Shown: positions 7,840 through 16,082, numbered from the stretch's first letter. The stretch: 40,002 nucleotides of DNA from Sphingomonadaceae bacterium (GCA_025356175.1 JANXUP010000071.1:1-40002), one strand, 5' to 3'. Numbers and translations: made by a program. Notes: a model not told the origin generated them from the letters alone.

Positions 7840-8580
7840 ATGATATCTCGCGCATTTCGCCGCTCGCTGCTGACGGCGCTGGCTTTCGGCCTTGCCGCAC
7901 CGGCAGCGGCCCAGCCCGGACCGCCCCCGCCACCTCCGGGCATGCCGCCAATGGGCGCGGTTGATGCCGGCGGGAATTATTACGGCGATCCGCAAGGCGC
8001 GCCGATGCCCGATCCCCGGCCCGATTGGCACGGCGATCGGCCGGGCATGCCCATGGACCAGATGGGCGGTTACGATCATGCGGCCTATGACCAGGCCCGC
8101 ACCGACTGGCTTGGCGAATGCCGCCGCAATCATGGCAACGGCAATATGGTGGGCGGTGCCTTGGTCGGCGGCGTGATCGGCGGGGTCATCGGCAACCGGG
8201 TCGCAGGCCGCGGCAACCGGGTCGTCGGGACCGTGGTCGGCGGTACGCTCGGTGCAGTCGCCGGTGGCGCTATTGGCAACGCTGACGATCGGCGCAGCGC
8301 GCGCGATTACTGCGAAGCCTATCTCAATCGCTATACGACTTGGCAATCTGTACCTGGTTACTCGCCGGGCCAGGTCACTTATGGCTACGCGCCGATGACG
8401 GTCATGGTTCCGGTTGCCTATGTGCAGAGCCAAGGCAAGCGTGAGTGCACCACCACGGTTACCACCGAGGAATACGTTACCGAAGTGCGGCAGCCGACGG
8501 CGTGGCGGGTTATCCCGCCGCGCCGCCCGGTGGCCCCGCGTCCGGCTCCCCGCCATGACAAGCGCGTGCGGATCTACTGA
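7840..8580 (+). CDS. exported glycine-zipper 2TM-domain protein
   Basis: A 246-residue protein. Residues 1-24 are a Sec signal ending AAPAAAQ, followed by a Pro/Gly/Met-rich low-complexity linker. A glycine-zipper segment (about 105-145) is rich in GGVIGGVIGNRVAG and GGTLGAVAGGAIG repeats, as in the rickettsial 17-kDa surface antigen family. A basic, Arg/Pro-rich tail ends the protein. It is probably envelope-associated; function unknown. The start at 7840 is chosen for the signal peptide and CAGGGG at 7828-7833, although the frame is open further upstream. A terminator follows directly. Confidence 0.8.
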   Translation: MISRAFRRSLLTALAFGLAAPAAAQPGPPPPPPGMPPMGAVDAGGNYYGDPQGAPMPDPRPDWHGDRPGMPMDQMGGYDHAAYDQARTDWLGECRRNHGNGNMVGGALVGGVIGGVIGNRVAGRGNRVVGTVVGGTLGAVAGGAIGNADDRRSARDYCEAYLNRYTTWQSVPGYSPGQVTYGYAPMTVMVPVAYVQSQGKRECTTTVTTEEYVTEVRQPTAWRVIPPRRPVAPRPAPRHDKRVRIY

Positions 8581-8603
8581 TCCCGCCTGTAGCGGCGACG
8601 ATC

Positions 8604-8628
8604 AAGGGGGCTTTGCGGCCCCCTTTTT
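8604..8628. terminator. Rho-independent terminator between converging genes
   Basis: GGGGGC (8606-8611) pairs with GCCCCC (8618-8623), extended by A-T pairs and ending in five T on the plus strand. The AA before the stem gives only weak termination signal for the minus strand. It ends transcription of the glycine-zipper gene. Confidence 0.82.
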
Positions 8629-8636
8629 CGTATCTG

Positions 8637-9791
8637 CTAAAGCTTGCGGCCGATCAATTCCTTCATGATCTCGTTGGTCCCGCCAAATATCCGGGTAACC
8701 CGCGCCGAGCGCCAGGCCCGCGCGATCGGGTACTCGTTCATGTAGCCCGCCCCGCCGTGGAGCTGGAGGCACTTGTCCATCACTTCCCACTGCAAGTCGG
8801 TGTGCCACAGCTTGGCCGCCGCGCCCTCTTCCGGCGTGAGTTCGCGCTTCAGGTGCCGCGCCAGCGCCCAGTCAAGATGCGCCCAGCCGACTTGCAATTT
8901 GGCCTTGAGATCGGCGAGCACGAAGCGGGTGTTCTGGAAGTCGAGAATCGGCTTGCCGAACGCTTTGCGGTCGCGGGTGAACTCAACGGTATCGTCGAAC
9001 GCGCGCTGCGCGCTCGCCTGCGCCGAGACCGCAATCGACAAGCGCTCCTGTGGCAGTTCGCTCATCAGGTAGATGAAGCCCTTGCCTTCTTCGCCAAGGC
9101 AATTGGTGATTGGCACGCGCACGTCCTCGAAGAACAGTTCCGAGGTATCAGCTTCGTCCTGTCCGATCTTGTCGAGGTTGCGGCCGCGCTTGATCCCGTC
9201 GCGGTCGGCTTCGACCAGCACGATCGAGACGCCCTTCCACGCCGGCTGCACTTCGGTATCAGTCTTGACGCAGACGAGAATCAGGTCGGCGTTCTGGCCA
9301 TTGGTGATGTAGGTCTTCGACCCATTGATCACGTAATGGTTGCCGTCCTTCTTCGCAGTGGTGCGCATCCCCTGAAGGTCGCTGCCGGTGCCCGGCTCGG
9401 TCATCGCGATCGCGGTGATCACTTCGCCCGCGATCATCCTGGGCAGCCACTTGGCCTTTTGCTCGTCCGAGCCATATTTGACGATGTAGTTGGTGACGAT
9501 GTCCGACTGGAGCGAAAATCCGGTGGTGACCCGGCCGTAATAGGCACTCTCCTCGTCGACGATCGCATTGTAGCCGAAGTCGAGCCCGAGCCCGCCGAAC
9601 TCCTCGGGCACCGTCGGGCAGAGCATCCCGAGTGCGCCGGCCTTGGGCCACAGTGCCTTGGGAACGATCCCGTTGTCAGCCCATTCGGCCTGGTGCGGCG
9701 CAACCTCGGCCTCGAGGAACTTGCGCACTGTCTGGCGAAACGCCTCATGATCTTCGTTATAGGCGGTGCGCGCCAGCAAATCGAGCGACAT
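8637..9791 (-). CDS. acyl-CoA dehydrogenase, short classic form
   Basis: A 384-residue flavin acyl-CoA dehydrogenase with N, middle and C domains. Visible are AMTEPGTGSDLQG (129-141), TYITNGQNAD (160-169), EFTRDRKAFGKPI (270-282) and LHGGAGYMNEYP (344-355). At the position where most family members have the catalytic Glu (YEGT) it has Gly370 (FGGTNEI). Glu249 in PQERL lies where isovaleryl- and long-chain-CoA dehydrogenases carry their catalytic base, which suggests a long- or branched-chain substrate. GGGG about 10 bases before the ATG serves as ribosome-binding site. Lies downstream of the fimbrial operon on the same strand but separated by 110 bp with a dyad. Confidence 0.92.
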   Translation of the reverse strand: MSLDLLARTAYNEDHEAFRQTVRKFLEAEVAPHQAEWADNGIVPKALWPKAGALGMLCPTVPEEFGGLGLDFGYNAIVDEESAYYGRVTTGFSLQSDIVTNYIVKYGSDEQKAKWLPRMIAGEVITAIAMTEPGTGSDLQGMRTTAKKDGNHYVINGSKTYITNGQNADLILVCVKTDTEVQPAWKGVSIVLVEADRDGIKRGRNLDKIGQDEADTSELFFEDVRVPITNCLGEEGKGFIYLMSELPQERLSIAVSAQASAQRAFDDTVEFTRDRKAFGKPILDFQNTRFVLADLKAKLQVGWAHLDWALARHLKRELTPEEGAAAKLWHTDLQWEVMDKCLQLHGGAGYMNEYPIARAWRSARVTRIFGGTNEIMKELIGRKL

Positions 9792-9859
9792 GGTTTGAAC
9801 CCCAATTAATCTGATGCTATCTTTAGGTTCTCGCGCCGGAAAGGGAAACGCTTTTTAAT

Positions 9860-9885
9860 CGATCGCTTAAAGCGCTTTGCGATCG
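9860..9885. repeat. nested dyad upstream of the acyl-CoA dehydrogenase
   Basis: CGATCGC (9860-9866) and GCGATCG (9879-9885) are exact inverted arms; between them AAAGCGCTTT (9869-9878) is itself a perfect palindrome. It sits about 70 bp before the acyl-CoA dehydrogenase start and 17 bp past the usher stop. No T-run follows on the minus strand, so it looks more like an operator than a terminator. Confidence 0.5.
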
Positions 9886-9901
9886 GGTGCTGAAGTTCAT
9901 G

Positions 9902-12352
9902 TCACTGATTACGCTGCGCGCGGCGATGCTCATCGCCGCGCAGCGCGATCGGCATTTGCGCGGGTTGGATCCCCAGACGGCAACCAATTATTGGTGCGTC
10001 CTCTTGCACTAACTGGCTGATTGGCGGAGGCAAGGTGAAGCGGCAAAAGCCGCGGGCTCCCAAATCTACCTCGAGCGCGCGATCGGGACCGGCTCCATTG
10101 GTTTCGACGAACCCGTCGAAGCCGACTACCAAATCGTCGCCTGAGGGACGGGCGGTCATATGCGTGCCCATCTCGAGCGGATTGCCCATCGCATCTACCA
10201 ACTTCACCGGATGCGGGATGAATCGGACAGCAGTCAAGGTTACCAGCCCCACAGTCCGCCGCGGTACCACCATGCGGCGTTCATAAACCTTGGCGAGCAC
10301 ATCCGAGGGGATCTTGTCCGCGTCGATCTCGTAATTGCTGGCAACATAGGGGATCACGTTGTCAACCAGCATGGTTCCCCGCTTCCCGGTGCGCCCAACA
10401 GGCTGATTGTTGTATCTGACGGTCAGCCCGCCAACCCGGCCTGTGCGAACCAGCGCATAAGTGCCATCGGCGCGCGAGCGTGCATAAACGTTGCCGCCGG
10501 CCAGAATCAGCGCACCGCGCGCATTCAGCCGCAGCGCGGCATCGCCGTTCTCGTATTCCGCCTTGGTTTCGGTTTCGACCGCGCGATTGCGCCAGGTTAC
10601 GCCTGCATCGAGCCTGCCCGAGCGTCCGTACTCGGCTGCGCCATAATAGCCGATTGAACTATTTGAGCTGGGCATCTGGCGGTACGATGCGCTGGCGATG
10701 AACGGATAGCCCGTGCGATGCGTCAAGCTGCTGCCCGCCCAGCCTTGGCGGCCAAGCCGCAAGGTCAGGCCGAAGGTCGCGGCAAAATTGTTGCTGTCGC
10801 CATGGCGATAGGTCACCGCCGCGCTGAAACTCAGCCGCTGCGATGCCTCGTAACGTACTGATCCGTCTAGGAAAGTAGATCGGAACGCAGCCGTCCCGCG
10901 CAGTGGGTCGCGAAGATTCCAGACGAGCCCGCCCGAAAGCTGAAACGCGCTTCGCGATCTGTTGTACCCGGCAAACGCGGTGACCGTCCTGGTCGGCAGC
11001 GGATCGCCCAACACGCTGGCAACGTCGCGGAAGCCGTTCGTTGGCCAAACGACTGCCATTCGCCCGCTAAACCCGCCTCCGCTCGATTCAATCGCGGCGG
11101 ATATCTGGCCGCCCGAGCCATTCGGTCCCCGACTCAGCCGGGTTTCCACCGTTGCAAGCGCAATGCCGCCCAGAGCGGCGTCAATCCGCGTCCCCGCGTT
11201 GACCATTCCGCTGGTTGTTTCGCCGCTGACGGTCAAAGTGACACCGGGGCTCAAACCGCGCCGGAAGAACCCTGTCGCCGCAAACTGGCCGTATGTGTCA
11301 TGATCTTCCCCGTAACGCCTTCGCACCCAACCCATGCTGGCACCAAATTGGTTGATGCCTTGTGGGAGCATTTCCGGGCTCGAATAGAACCGTTGTTTCT
11401 GGACGCTTTCCCGGCCAAGTTCGTCGCGAATGACGATCGAGGCCTCGCCGCGGCCACTCGCCACCGGAACGTTTCGCACGGTGAATTCACCCGGTTTGAC
11501 CTGTCCGACCTCGGTCCGCTGGCCGCCGGAGATGATGTCGATAGTTGTCGGAACTGCAACTCGCCCGGAAAAGGAGGGCAGTGGCAGAGTCACAAGATCG
11601 GGCCGCAAGGTCACATCGCTGGCGATTGCGAACCCCCCCAGACGCACCGCACGCTGGGATGTCGATCCGACCGAAATTACGTCGCCAAAGGTGGCTACCA
11701 GTGATCGGCCCGGAATGAAAAGTTGCGCCGCGCTACTTAGCCGCCGGGTTCTGATGCTGCCATGATCGACAAATACCGAGACCGAGCTGCCGGCGATGAA
11801 ATTGCCGCGGCCGACCGAGAGATCGAATAGACCCGCGACGGCTGCGGGATTGCGAGTGCTGGCTGTGCCCACTACATCGTAACCCACTCGCGCCCAAGTG
11901 AGAGCGCCGCTGTCGCCGTCGGTGGCCTGGCGGCGGCCCAAATCGATCAGATTTCCGCCGTCGCTATTGCGCAGCAAAGAAACCGTAAGCGTTTGCGTCG
12001 CACCGTCAAAGCTCGAGGCGGCGATCGGCAGCGTATCAAGCGGCACGCGCCCCTTCAGGTCGGCCGGCACATCGATCCCGGCCGAACGTGCGTCTTCGCA
12101 ATCGATCGCCAGCTTGCCGCTGGGCAACCACTCGAGAAAGACCAAGCGCGAGCGGTGACGCCCATCGACGACAATCTCGGATAGCCCGGGGGTTCCCGAG
12201 CGCGAGACCGTTTCGACGTTGACGCCGGCAGGCAGCTCGAAAGGATCGGCCTGAGCCCAGGCCGGATTGCAGCCAACGGGCAATAGCAAGGATGCGATTA
12301 GAGTACCCGCACCAGCTATTACCCGCTTAGCTGCACGGCGAAAGCGGTACAT
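9902..12352 (-). CDS. fimbrial outer-membrane usher (archaic chaperone-usher type)
   Basis: An 816-residue usher, the outer-membrane pore and assembly platform for chaperone-usher pili. Residues 1-35 form a signal peptide ending NPAWAQA, then an N-terminal chaperone-binding segment, a long beta-barrel region, and C-terminal beta-sandwich domains containing the pair of cysteines in GFCRF and IIGCRLG. The partner genes are spore-coat-U subunits, which places it in the archaic (Csu/sigma) class. The ATG at 12352 gives a signal peptide directly and has GAGG upstream; it lies inside the chaperone gene, so the two overlap by 26 bp. The frame is open further upstream but without a signal sequence. 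Confidence 0.88.
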   Translation of the reverse strand: MYRFRRAAKRVIAGAGTLIASLLLPVGCNPAWAQADPFELPAGVNVETVSRSGTPGLSEIVVDGRHRSRLVFLEWLPSGKLAIDCEDARSAGIDVPADLKGRVPLDTLPIAASSFDGATQTLTVSLLRNSDGGNLIDLGRRQATDGDSGALTWARVGYDVVGTASTRNPAAVAGLFDLSVGRGNFIAGSSVSVFVDHGSIRTRRLSSAAQLFIPGRSLVATFGDVISVGSTSQRAVRLGGFAIASDVTLRPDLVTLPLPSFSGRVAVPTTIDIISGGQRTEVGQVKPGEFTVRNVPVASGRGEASIVIRDELGRESVQKQRFYSSPEMLPQGINQFGASMGWVRRRYGEDHDTYGQFAATGFFRRGLSPGVTLTVSGETTSGMVNAGTRIDAALGGIALATVETRLSRGPNGSGGQISAAIESSGGGFSGRMAVVWPTNGFRDVASVLGDPLPTRTVTAFAGYNRSRSAFQLSGGLVWNLRDPLRGTAAFRSTFLDGSVRYEASQRLSFSAAVTYRHGDSNNFAATFGLTLRLGRQGWAGSSLTHRTGYPFIASASYRQMPSSNSSIGYYGAAEYGRSGRLDAGVTWRNRAVETETKAEYENGDAALRLNARGALILAGGNVYARSRADGTYALVRTGRVGGLTVRYNNQPVGRTGKRGTMLVDNVIPYVASNYEIDADKIPSDVLAKVYERRMVVPRRTVGLVTLTAVRFIPHPVKLVDAMGNPLEMGTHMTARPSGDDLVVGFDGFVETNGAGPDRALEVDLGARGFCRFTLPPPISQLVQEDAPIIGCRLGIQPAQMPIALRGDEHRRAQRNQ

Positions 12353-13115
12353 CGACTTGAACCTCGTCGATGTTGGCCAGCGCGTGAGTAACCTTCCGCT
12401 GACACAGGCTGGGGGCCGACCAAACGGTCGAATTGCCCGTCTGGATGTATCGCAAACTGTTGTTTTCGAGAGCGACAACTTGTCCGGCGGAGTCGAGCAG
12501 CCTAATCCAGGCGATCCGCGCGGTGCGTCCGCCCCGGTTCGTCACATCAAGACCATTGTTGCTCTGCCGCCAGGCGAGGTCGGTTGGGATGGCGCGGGCC
12601 CGGTCGAGGAACATCGGCACCAGAAACCGCAGCCGCGTCTTGGCTGCACTCGCCTCGGGCGATTGCGCATCCGGGATCTGATCGATCGAGATGCGATAAG
12701 CCTTTTCTTCGTTGCCCACCGCACTTGTGCGGAACAAGCGAATGATCTGGGTCTGGCCCGGCGGAATTGTCGCCACCGCCGGAGAAGCGATCACGGCGGT
12801 GCTTGGCGCGTACTGATCGCCCACAGCAGTCTGCGACCAGGCGAAAATTCGCGTTTGTACGATGACCGCGGTGCCGCCGGTATTGGCGAGCCGCAACGTT
12901 TGCGCTGATCCGGCACCATCGAGCTCAACCCGCAGCGGACTGATCGCAATCATGGCTCCGCGCGAAGCAGCCGGCTGGTCGGAACTGGCGGTCGGTGCCG
13001 ACGATGCTTTGTCTTGCGCCGCAACGGTGCTCGCGGCGGCAAGGAAGAAGGATGATCCGATTAGCGCGACCTTGAAATAAGGTTGCTGCGATCTAGCAAG
13101 CGGTAATCGGATCAT
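12327..13115 (-). CDS. periplasmic fimbrial chaperone (PapD/CsuC-like)
   Basis: A 262-residue chaperone that donates a strand to unfolded pilin subunits and delivers them to the usher. It has an N-terminal signal peptide (to about AAQD at residue 34), a Ser/Ala-rich spacer, then a PapD N-domain beginning ISPLRVELDGAG and containing PPGQTQIIRLFR, followed by a C-domain with cysteines at LCQRK and LSPCS. AGGAGA lies five bases before the ATG. It starts 16 bp after the subunit gene stop and overlaps the usher, so subunit, chaperone and usher form one operon. Confidence 0.88.
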   Translation of the reverse strand: MIRLPLARSQQPYFKVALIGSSFFLAAASTVAAQDKASSAPTASSDQPAASRGAMIAISPLRVELDGAGSAQTLRLANTGGTAVIVQTRIFAWSQTAVGDQYAPSTAVIASPAVATIPPGQTQIIRLFRTSAVGNEEKAYRISIDQIPDAQSPEASAAKTRLRFLVPMFLDRARAIPTDLAWRQSNNGLDVTNRGGRTARIAWIRLLDSAGQVVALENNSLRYIQTGNSTVWSAPSLCQRKVTHALANIDEVQVDVPLSPCS

Positions 13116-13131
13116 CCATTTCTCCTGTTTG

Positions 13132-13590
13132 TTAGAACGTCAGGGTGACGGTCACCTTGTCGGTGTAGATCCCGACAGGGACGGCGCTGACGGTCGGCGC
13201 GATGTCGCCGGTAAAAGTCTGGCCCTGCGGATTGCCGGTCGCCGTCTGCGTGGCGGTCGGGAAGGTCAGGCTGTAGTTGACGAACACGGGGGTCCCGCCG
13301 CCCGAAGACAGGCGACGCTGCGTGCCGCTGGCATTGAGGCCATTGTTGGCCGACAGCGTGTAGCTGGTGCCGGTGGTGCAGGTGACGTTCACCGTTGCGT
13401 TCGCGGTGGCACCGGTGCCGCCGCCGACGATGGTCTTCGCACCGAAGTCCAGGCCTGCCGGCATGTCGAGCGAGCAACCCTTGACGACGTTAAGCGACAC
13501 ATTCAGGTCGCCGGTCTGGGTGTCGGCATAAGCCGGGGCAGCGGTAGCAGCAAGTACAGCAGCAGCTGCAACAATTGAAAGCTTCTTCAT
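13132..13590 (-). CDS. spore coat protein U-domain fimbrial subunit 1
   Basis: A 152-residue secreted pilin-like subunit. Signal peptide 1-22 (cleavage near AYA-D), then a donor-strand-like segment TGDLNVSLNVVKGC with alternating hydrophobic residues. Cys39 and Cys71 are placed to form the usual disulfide, and the end is the family-typical beta strand VTVTLTF. Probably the main shaft subunit, as it is directly coupled to chaperone and usher (inferred). GAGGGA lies about 10 bases before the ATG. A 218-bp AT-rich gap with a CtrA-like motif precedes it, so it may have its own promoter. Confidence 0.87.
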   Translation of the reverse strand: MKKLSIVAAAAVLAATAAPAYADTQTGDLNVSLNVVKGCSLDMPAGLDFGAKTIVGGGTGATANATVNVTCTTGTSYTLSANNGLNASGTQRRLSSGGGTPVFVNYSLTFPTATQTATGNPQGQTFTGDIAPTVSAVPVGIYTDKVTVTLTF

Positions 13591-13707
13591 ATGTCTGATC
13601 CCTCACAGTAGGCACAATACCTAGACTGTTCGTTAGCATGCATTTACTGCCAAATTCTTAATCATAGGGTTAATTCCCTAGCCTCGAATTAGGATCTAAA
13701 TGATCTT

Positions 13708-13724
13708 GGTTAATTTTGGGTAAA
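13708..13724. promoter_or_regulatory. CtrA-like motif upstream of subunit 1
   Basis: Read on the minus strand this is TTTA-N7-TTAACC, one mismatch from the CtrA consensus TTAA-N7-TTAA plus the common CC extension. The 13591-13808 gap around it is strikingly AT-rich against the window and also holds TTAA-N8-TTAA at 13658-13673. No gene was seen in the gap. The site is 118 bp before the subunit start. Confidence 0.4.
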
Positions 13725-13808
13725 CCACAATTGAGCGGCAATTGCTGGCGCGCACGAAAGCCCACCCGGCCTGATCGGCGGCGGCTAATTCAATGGTTTG
13801 GTTAAGCT

Positions 13809-14306
13809 TCAGAACGTGAAAGTGACAACCACGTCATCACTGTAGCTGCCAAGCGAGAGCGTAAGCCCGGTCACTCGGCCATAAATCTGCAATGTCGTTT
13901 TACCGCTCGGGCCCGAATTGCCCGGCAAGGCCTGATTGACACCCCACAGATTGGTTCGTGCGGCGTCGGTGTAGAGCGTGTACGGCAGCGCCGGGGGGAA
14001 GATTCCGCTAATGCGCTTCATCTGCCGCGATCCACTGCTGAAGTTCTGGCCGGCATCAAGGGTCACGGTGAACGTGGTGTTGGGGGTGCAAACGACGATG
14101 ACCGGTGCAGTCTGGTCGATTGTCGGCGTCAGGAAACCGGGTTGACCGAAGTCCATCCGCCCGACCGCAAAATCGCAGGCTTTGACGACCCGAAGCCCGA
14201 CATTGAGCGCGCCGTCAGTGGTCCGTGCGGCTGCGCCGGTCGCACCAAGACCGGCCCAGGCAGAGGCAACCGTCAGCACTGCAATTGCAAATCTCGACCG
14301 AACCAT
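13809..14306 (-). CDS. spore coat protein U-domain fimbrial subunit 2
   Basis: A 165-residue secreted subunit with a signal peptide (to about AAAR at residue 28), the donor-strand-like segment TDGALNVGLRVVKAC, Cys44 and Cys73 for a disulfide, and the terminal strand VVVTFTF. It has the same fold as subunit 1 but diverges in the middle, with a longer loop containing LWGVNQALPGN. It is a single domain, unlike two-domain CsuE tip adhesins. I start at the ATG at 14306, with AGAGAG just upstream, rather than a TTG at 14330. First gene of the fimbrial operon in transcription order. Confidence 0.83.
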   Translation of the reverse strand: MVRSRFAIAVLTVASAWAGLGATGAAARTTDGALNVGLRVVKACDFAVGRMDFGQPGFLTPTIDQTAPVIVVCTPNTTFTVTLDAGQNFSSGSRQMKRISGIFPPALPYTLYTDAARTNLWGVNQALPGNSGPSGKTTLQIYGRVTGLTLSLGSYSDDVVVTFTF

Positions 14307-14352
14307 ATGCGGCTCTCTAACGCGAAACAATTAGGACAGGCCTAACTCGCCG

Positions 14353-14369
14353 TTTACCAATTGCTAACC
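14353..14369. promoter_or_regulatory. CtrA-like motif upstream of subunit 2
   Basis: TTTA-N7-CTAACC, sharing 12 of 17 bases with the motif at 13708-13724 when that is read on the minus strand. It is 47 bp before the ATG of subunit 2 and 11 bp before the end of parB, a plausible place for promoter control. Confidence 0.4.
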
Positions 14370-14379
14370 CGAATTCGCC

Positions 14380-15309
14380 TCAAATTCCGCCCCCGGTCAA
14401 GCGCTGGCAGATAAGGTCAAGTTGGTCGAGCGTGCGATAACGGATCGTCACTGCGCCTGATCGCGGATCGGCATCGGTGTTGATTCGGACCGAAAGTCCA
14501 AGGAATTCCTCAAGATGCGCCTGTACCGCGGCAATATCGGCCGTGGCCTCGGGGTCGCGGGCGCCGCGGGCCCGGCGCGGCCTGTTCGGCACCGCACCGC
14601 GCCGGACCAGTCGTTCCAGCTCGCGCACCGACATGTGCGAAGCCACCGCTCTTGCGGCAAGCTCGGTCGCGCTGTCAGAGCCGATCAGTGCGCGCGCATG
14701 GCCCATCGACAATTTTCCTTCCTCGACCAGCTCGATCACCGGTTCGGGCAGTGAAAGCAGCCGCTGAAGATTGGCGACATGGCTACGACTCTTGTCGACG
14801 AGCTGCGCGATCTCGGCCTGGGTCGCGCCTTCGGTTTCGCTTAGCCGGTGATAGGCGCGCGCTTCTTCGATCGGATTGAGGTCTTCGCGTTGCAAGTTCT
14901 CGATCAGCGCCAGGGCGGTCACTTCACGGTCACTCAGATCGCGGATGATGGCCGGGATTTCATGAAGCTGCGCGCGCTGAGCAGCGCGCCAGCGGCGTTC
15001 GCCCGCAACCAGTTGCCAGCGCCCTTCGCCATGCGGAGTCACGATCACTGGCTGGATCACGCCGCGCGCAGCGATCGAGGCGGCAAGCTCGTTTAGCGCA
15101 GCTTCCTCGAATCGCCGGCGCGGCTGACCGGGATGCGGCACAATGTCGGCTATCGGCAACATCGCCAGACCGCTGGTGGGCACCGAGCCCGTTGGAGCGG
15201 ACGCAGTGACCAGCGGCTCCTCGCGGCGGCTCTCGCCGAGCAAGGCGCCCAGCCCCCGCCCCAGCGCCGGGCGTTTGGTGGTCATGCGTACGGCCGAATC
15301 ATCGCTCAT
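14380..15309 (-). CDS. parB: chromosome partitioning protein ParB
   Basis: The 309-residue CTP-dependent clamp that loads at parS and spreads to build the partition complex. Features: N-terminal LGRGLGALLG ParA-interaction peptide, the IVPHPGQPRRRF start of the N-domain, the CTP-binding box GERRWRAA, the EDLNPIEEARAY segment, a helix-turn-helix around TQAEIAQLVDKSRSHVANLQRLL, and a C-terminal dimerisation domain. Full length. Its start overlaps the parA stop (ATGA). Four parS sites lie 0.8-3.4 kb away in rsmG and the mnmG-mnmE gap. Confidence 0.96.
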   Translation of the reverse strand: MSDDSAVRMTTKRPALGRGLGALLGESRREEPLVTASAPTGSVPTSGLAMLPIADIVPHPGQPRRRFEEAALNELAASIAARGVIQPVIVTPHGEGRWQLVAGERRWRAAQRAQLHEIPAIIRDLSDREVTALALIENLQREDLNPIEEARAYHRLSETEGATQAEIAQLVDKSRSHVANLQRLLSLPEPVIELVEEGKLSMGHARALIGSDSATELAARAVASHMSVRELERLVRRGAVPNRPRRARGARDPEATADIAAVQAHLEEFLGLSVRINTDADPRSGAVTIRYRTLDQLDLICQRLTGGGI

Positions 15310-16082
15310 GCGGCTTTCCTCTGTTCGGGCAGGCGTGAAATCAGCTCGCGGGCCAAAGCCATGTAGGCTTTGCTGCCCGAGCAGGTGTGATCGTAAACCA
15401 GCGCCGGCAGGCCGTGGCTGGGCGCTTCAGACAGCCGCACGTTGCGCGGGATCACTGCCTCGAACACCAGATTGCCCAGGCACGAGCGCACATCGTCGGC
15501 CACCTGGTCAGTCAGGCGGTTGCGCCGGTCGAACATGGTCAGCGCGATCCCGACGATCCCCAGATCCTTGTTGAAGCGCTGCTGGACGCGCTCAACTGTT
15601 TGTAAAAGTTGCGAAAGTCCTTCAAGTGCAAAGAATTCGCATTGCAATGGCACCAGCAGCGTATCGGCCGCGCAGAGCGCATTCAGGGTCAGCAGGCCGA
15701 GCGACGGCGGGCAATCGATGAACGCAATGTCGTAGCCCGAATCGCCGGCAAGCGCGGTGCGGAGGCGATCGGTACGGTTGTCGACGCCGACCAGTTCGAC
15801 CTCTGCGCCAGACAGGTCAACAGTTGCCGGGACCAGGTCGAGCCCGGGGATGCGGGTGCTCATTATGCATTGCGCCAACGGGATCTCGTCGACCAGCAGA
15901 TCGTATGACGAGCAGGTGCGGTCATTGGCATTGATGCCGATCCCGGTTGAGGCATTTCCTTGAGGATCAATGTCAATCAGCAACACTTTCCAGCCGGTTG
16001 CGGCCATTGCCGTGGCGATGTTGATCGCGGTGGTGGTCTTGCCCACCCCGCCCTTCTGGTTAGCGATCGCCACGCGAATCAC
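15306..16082 (-). CDS. parA: chromosome partitioning ATPase ParA
   Basis: A 258-residue Walker-type ATPase that forms DNA-bound gradients and pulls ParB-parS complexes apart. The deviant Walker A is KGGVGKTT (10-17), the A' motif is DIDPQGNAS (37-45), and Walker B is FIDCPPSLG. There is no N-terminal helix-turn-helix, so it is the short chromosomal type. It overlaps the end of rsmG by 23 bp and parB by 4 bp, in the order mnmG-rsmG-parA-parB typical of origin regions. Confidence 0.96.
   Translation of the reverse strand: MIRVAIANQKGGVGKTTTAINIATAMAATGWKVLLIDIDPQGNASTGIGINANDRTCSSYDLLVDEIPLAQCIMSTRIPGLDLVPATVDLSGAEVELVGVDNRTDRLRTALAGDSGYDIAFIDCPPSLGLLTLNALCAADTLLVPLQCEFFALEGLSQLLQTVERVQQRFNKDLGIVGIALTMFDRRNRLTDQVADDVRSCLGNLVFEAVIPRNVRLSEAPSHGLPALVYDHTCSGSKAYMALARELISRLPEQRKAA

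Noticed and set aside
8613..9809. A 398-codon plus-strand open frame across the acyl-CoA dehydrogenase
   Set aside because: It begins inside the terminator and mirrors a clear acyl-CoA dehydrogenase on the other strand; composition is Arg/His/Asp-rich as in antisense frames.
9918..9941. Strong hairpin (10-bp arms, 4-nt loop) at the end of the usher gene, as a terminator
   Set aside because: It lies inside the last usher codons and no T-run follows on the minus strand; it is more likely a product of GC-rich coding sequence, though RNA protection is possible.
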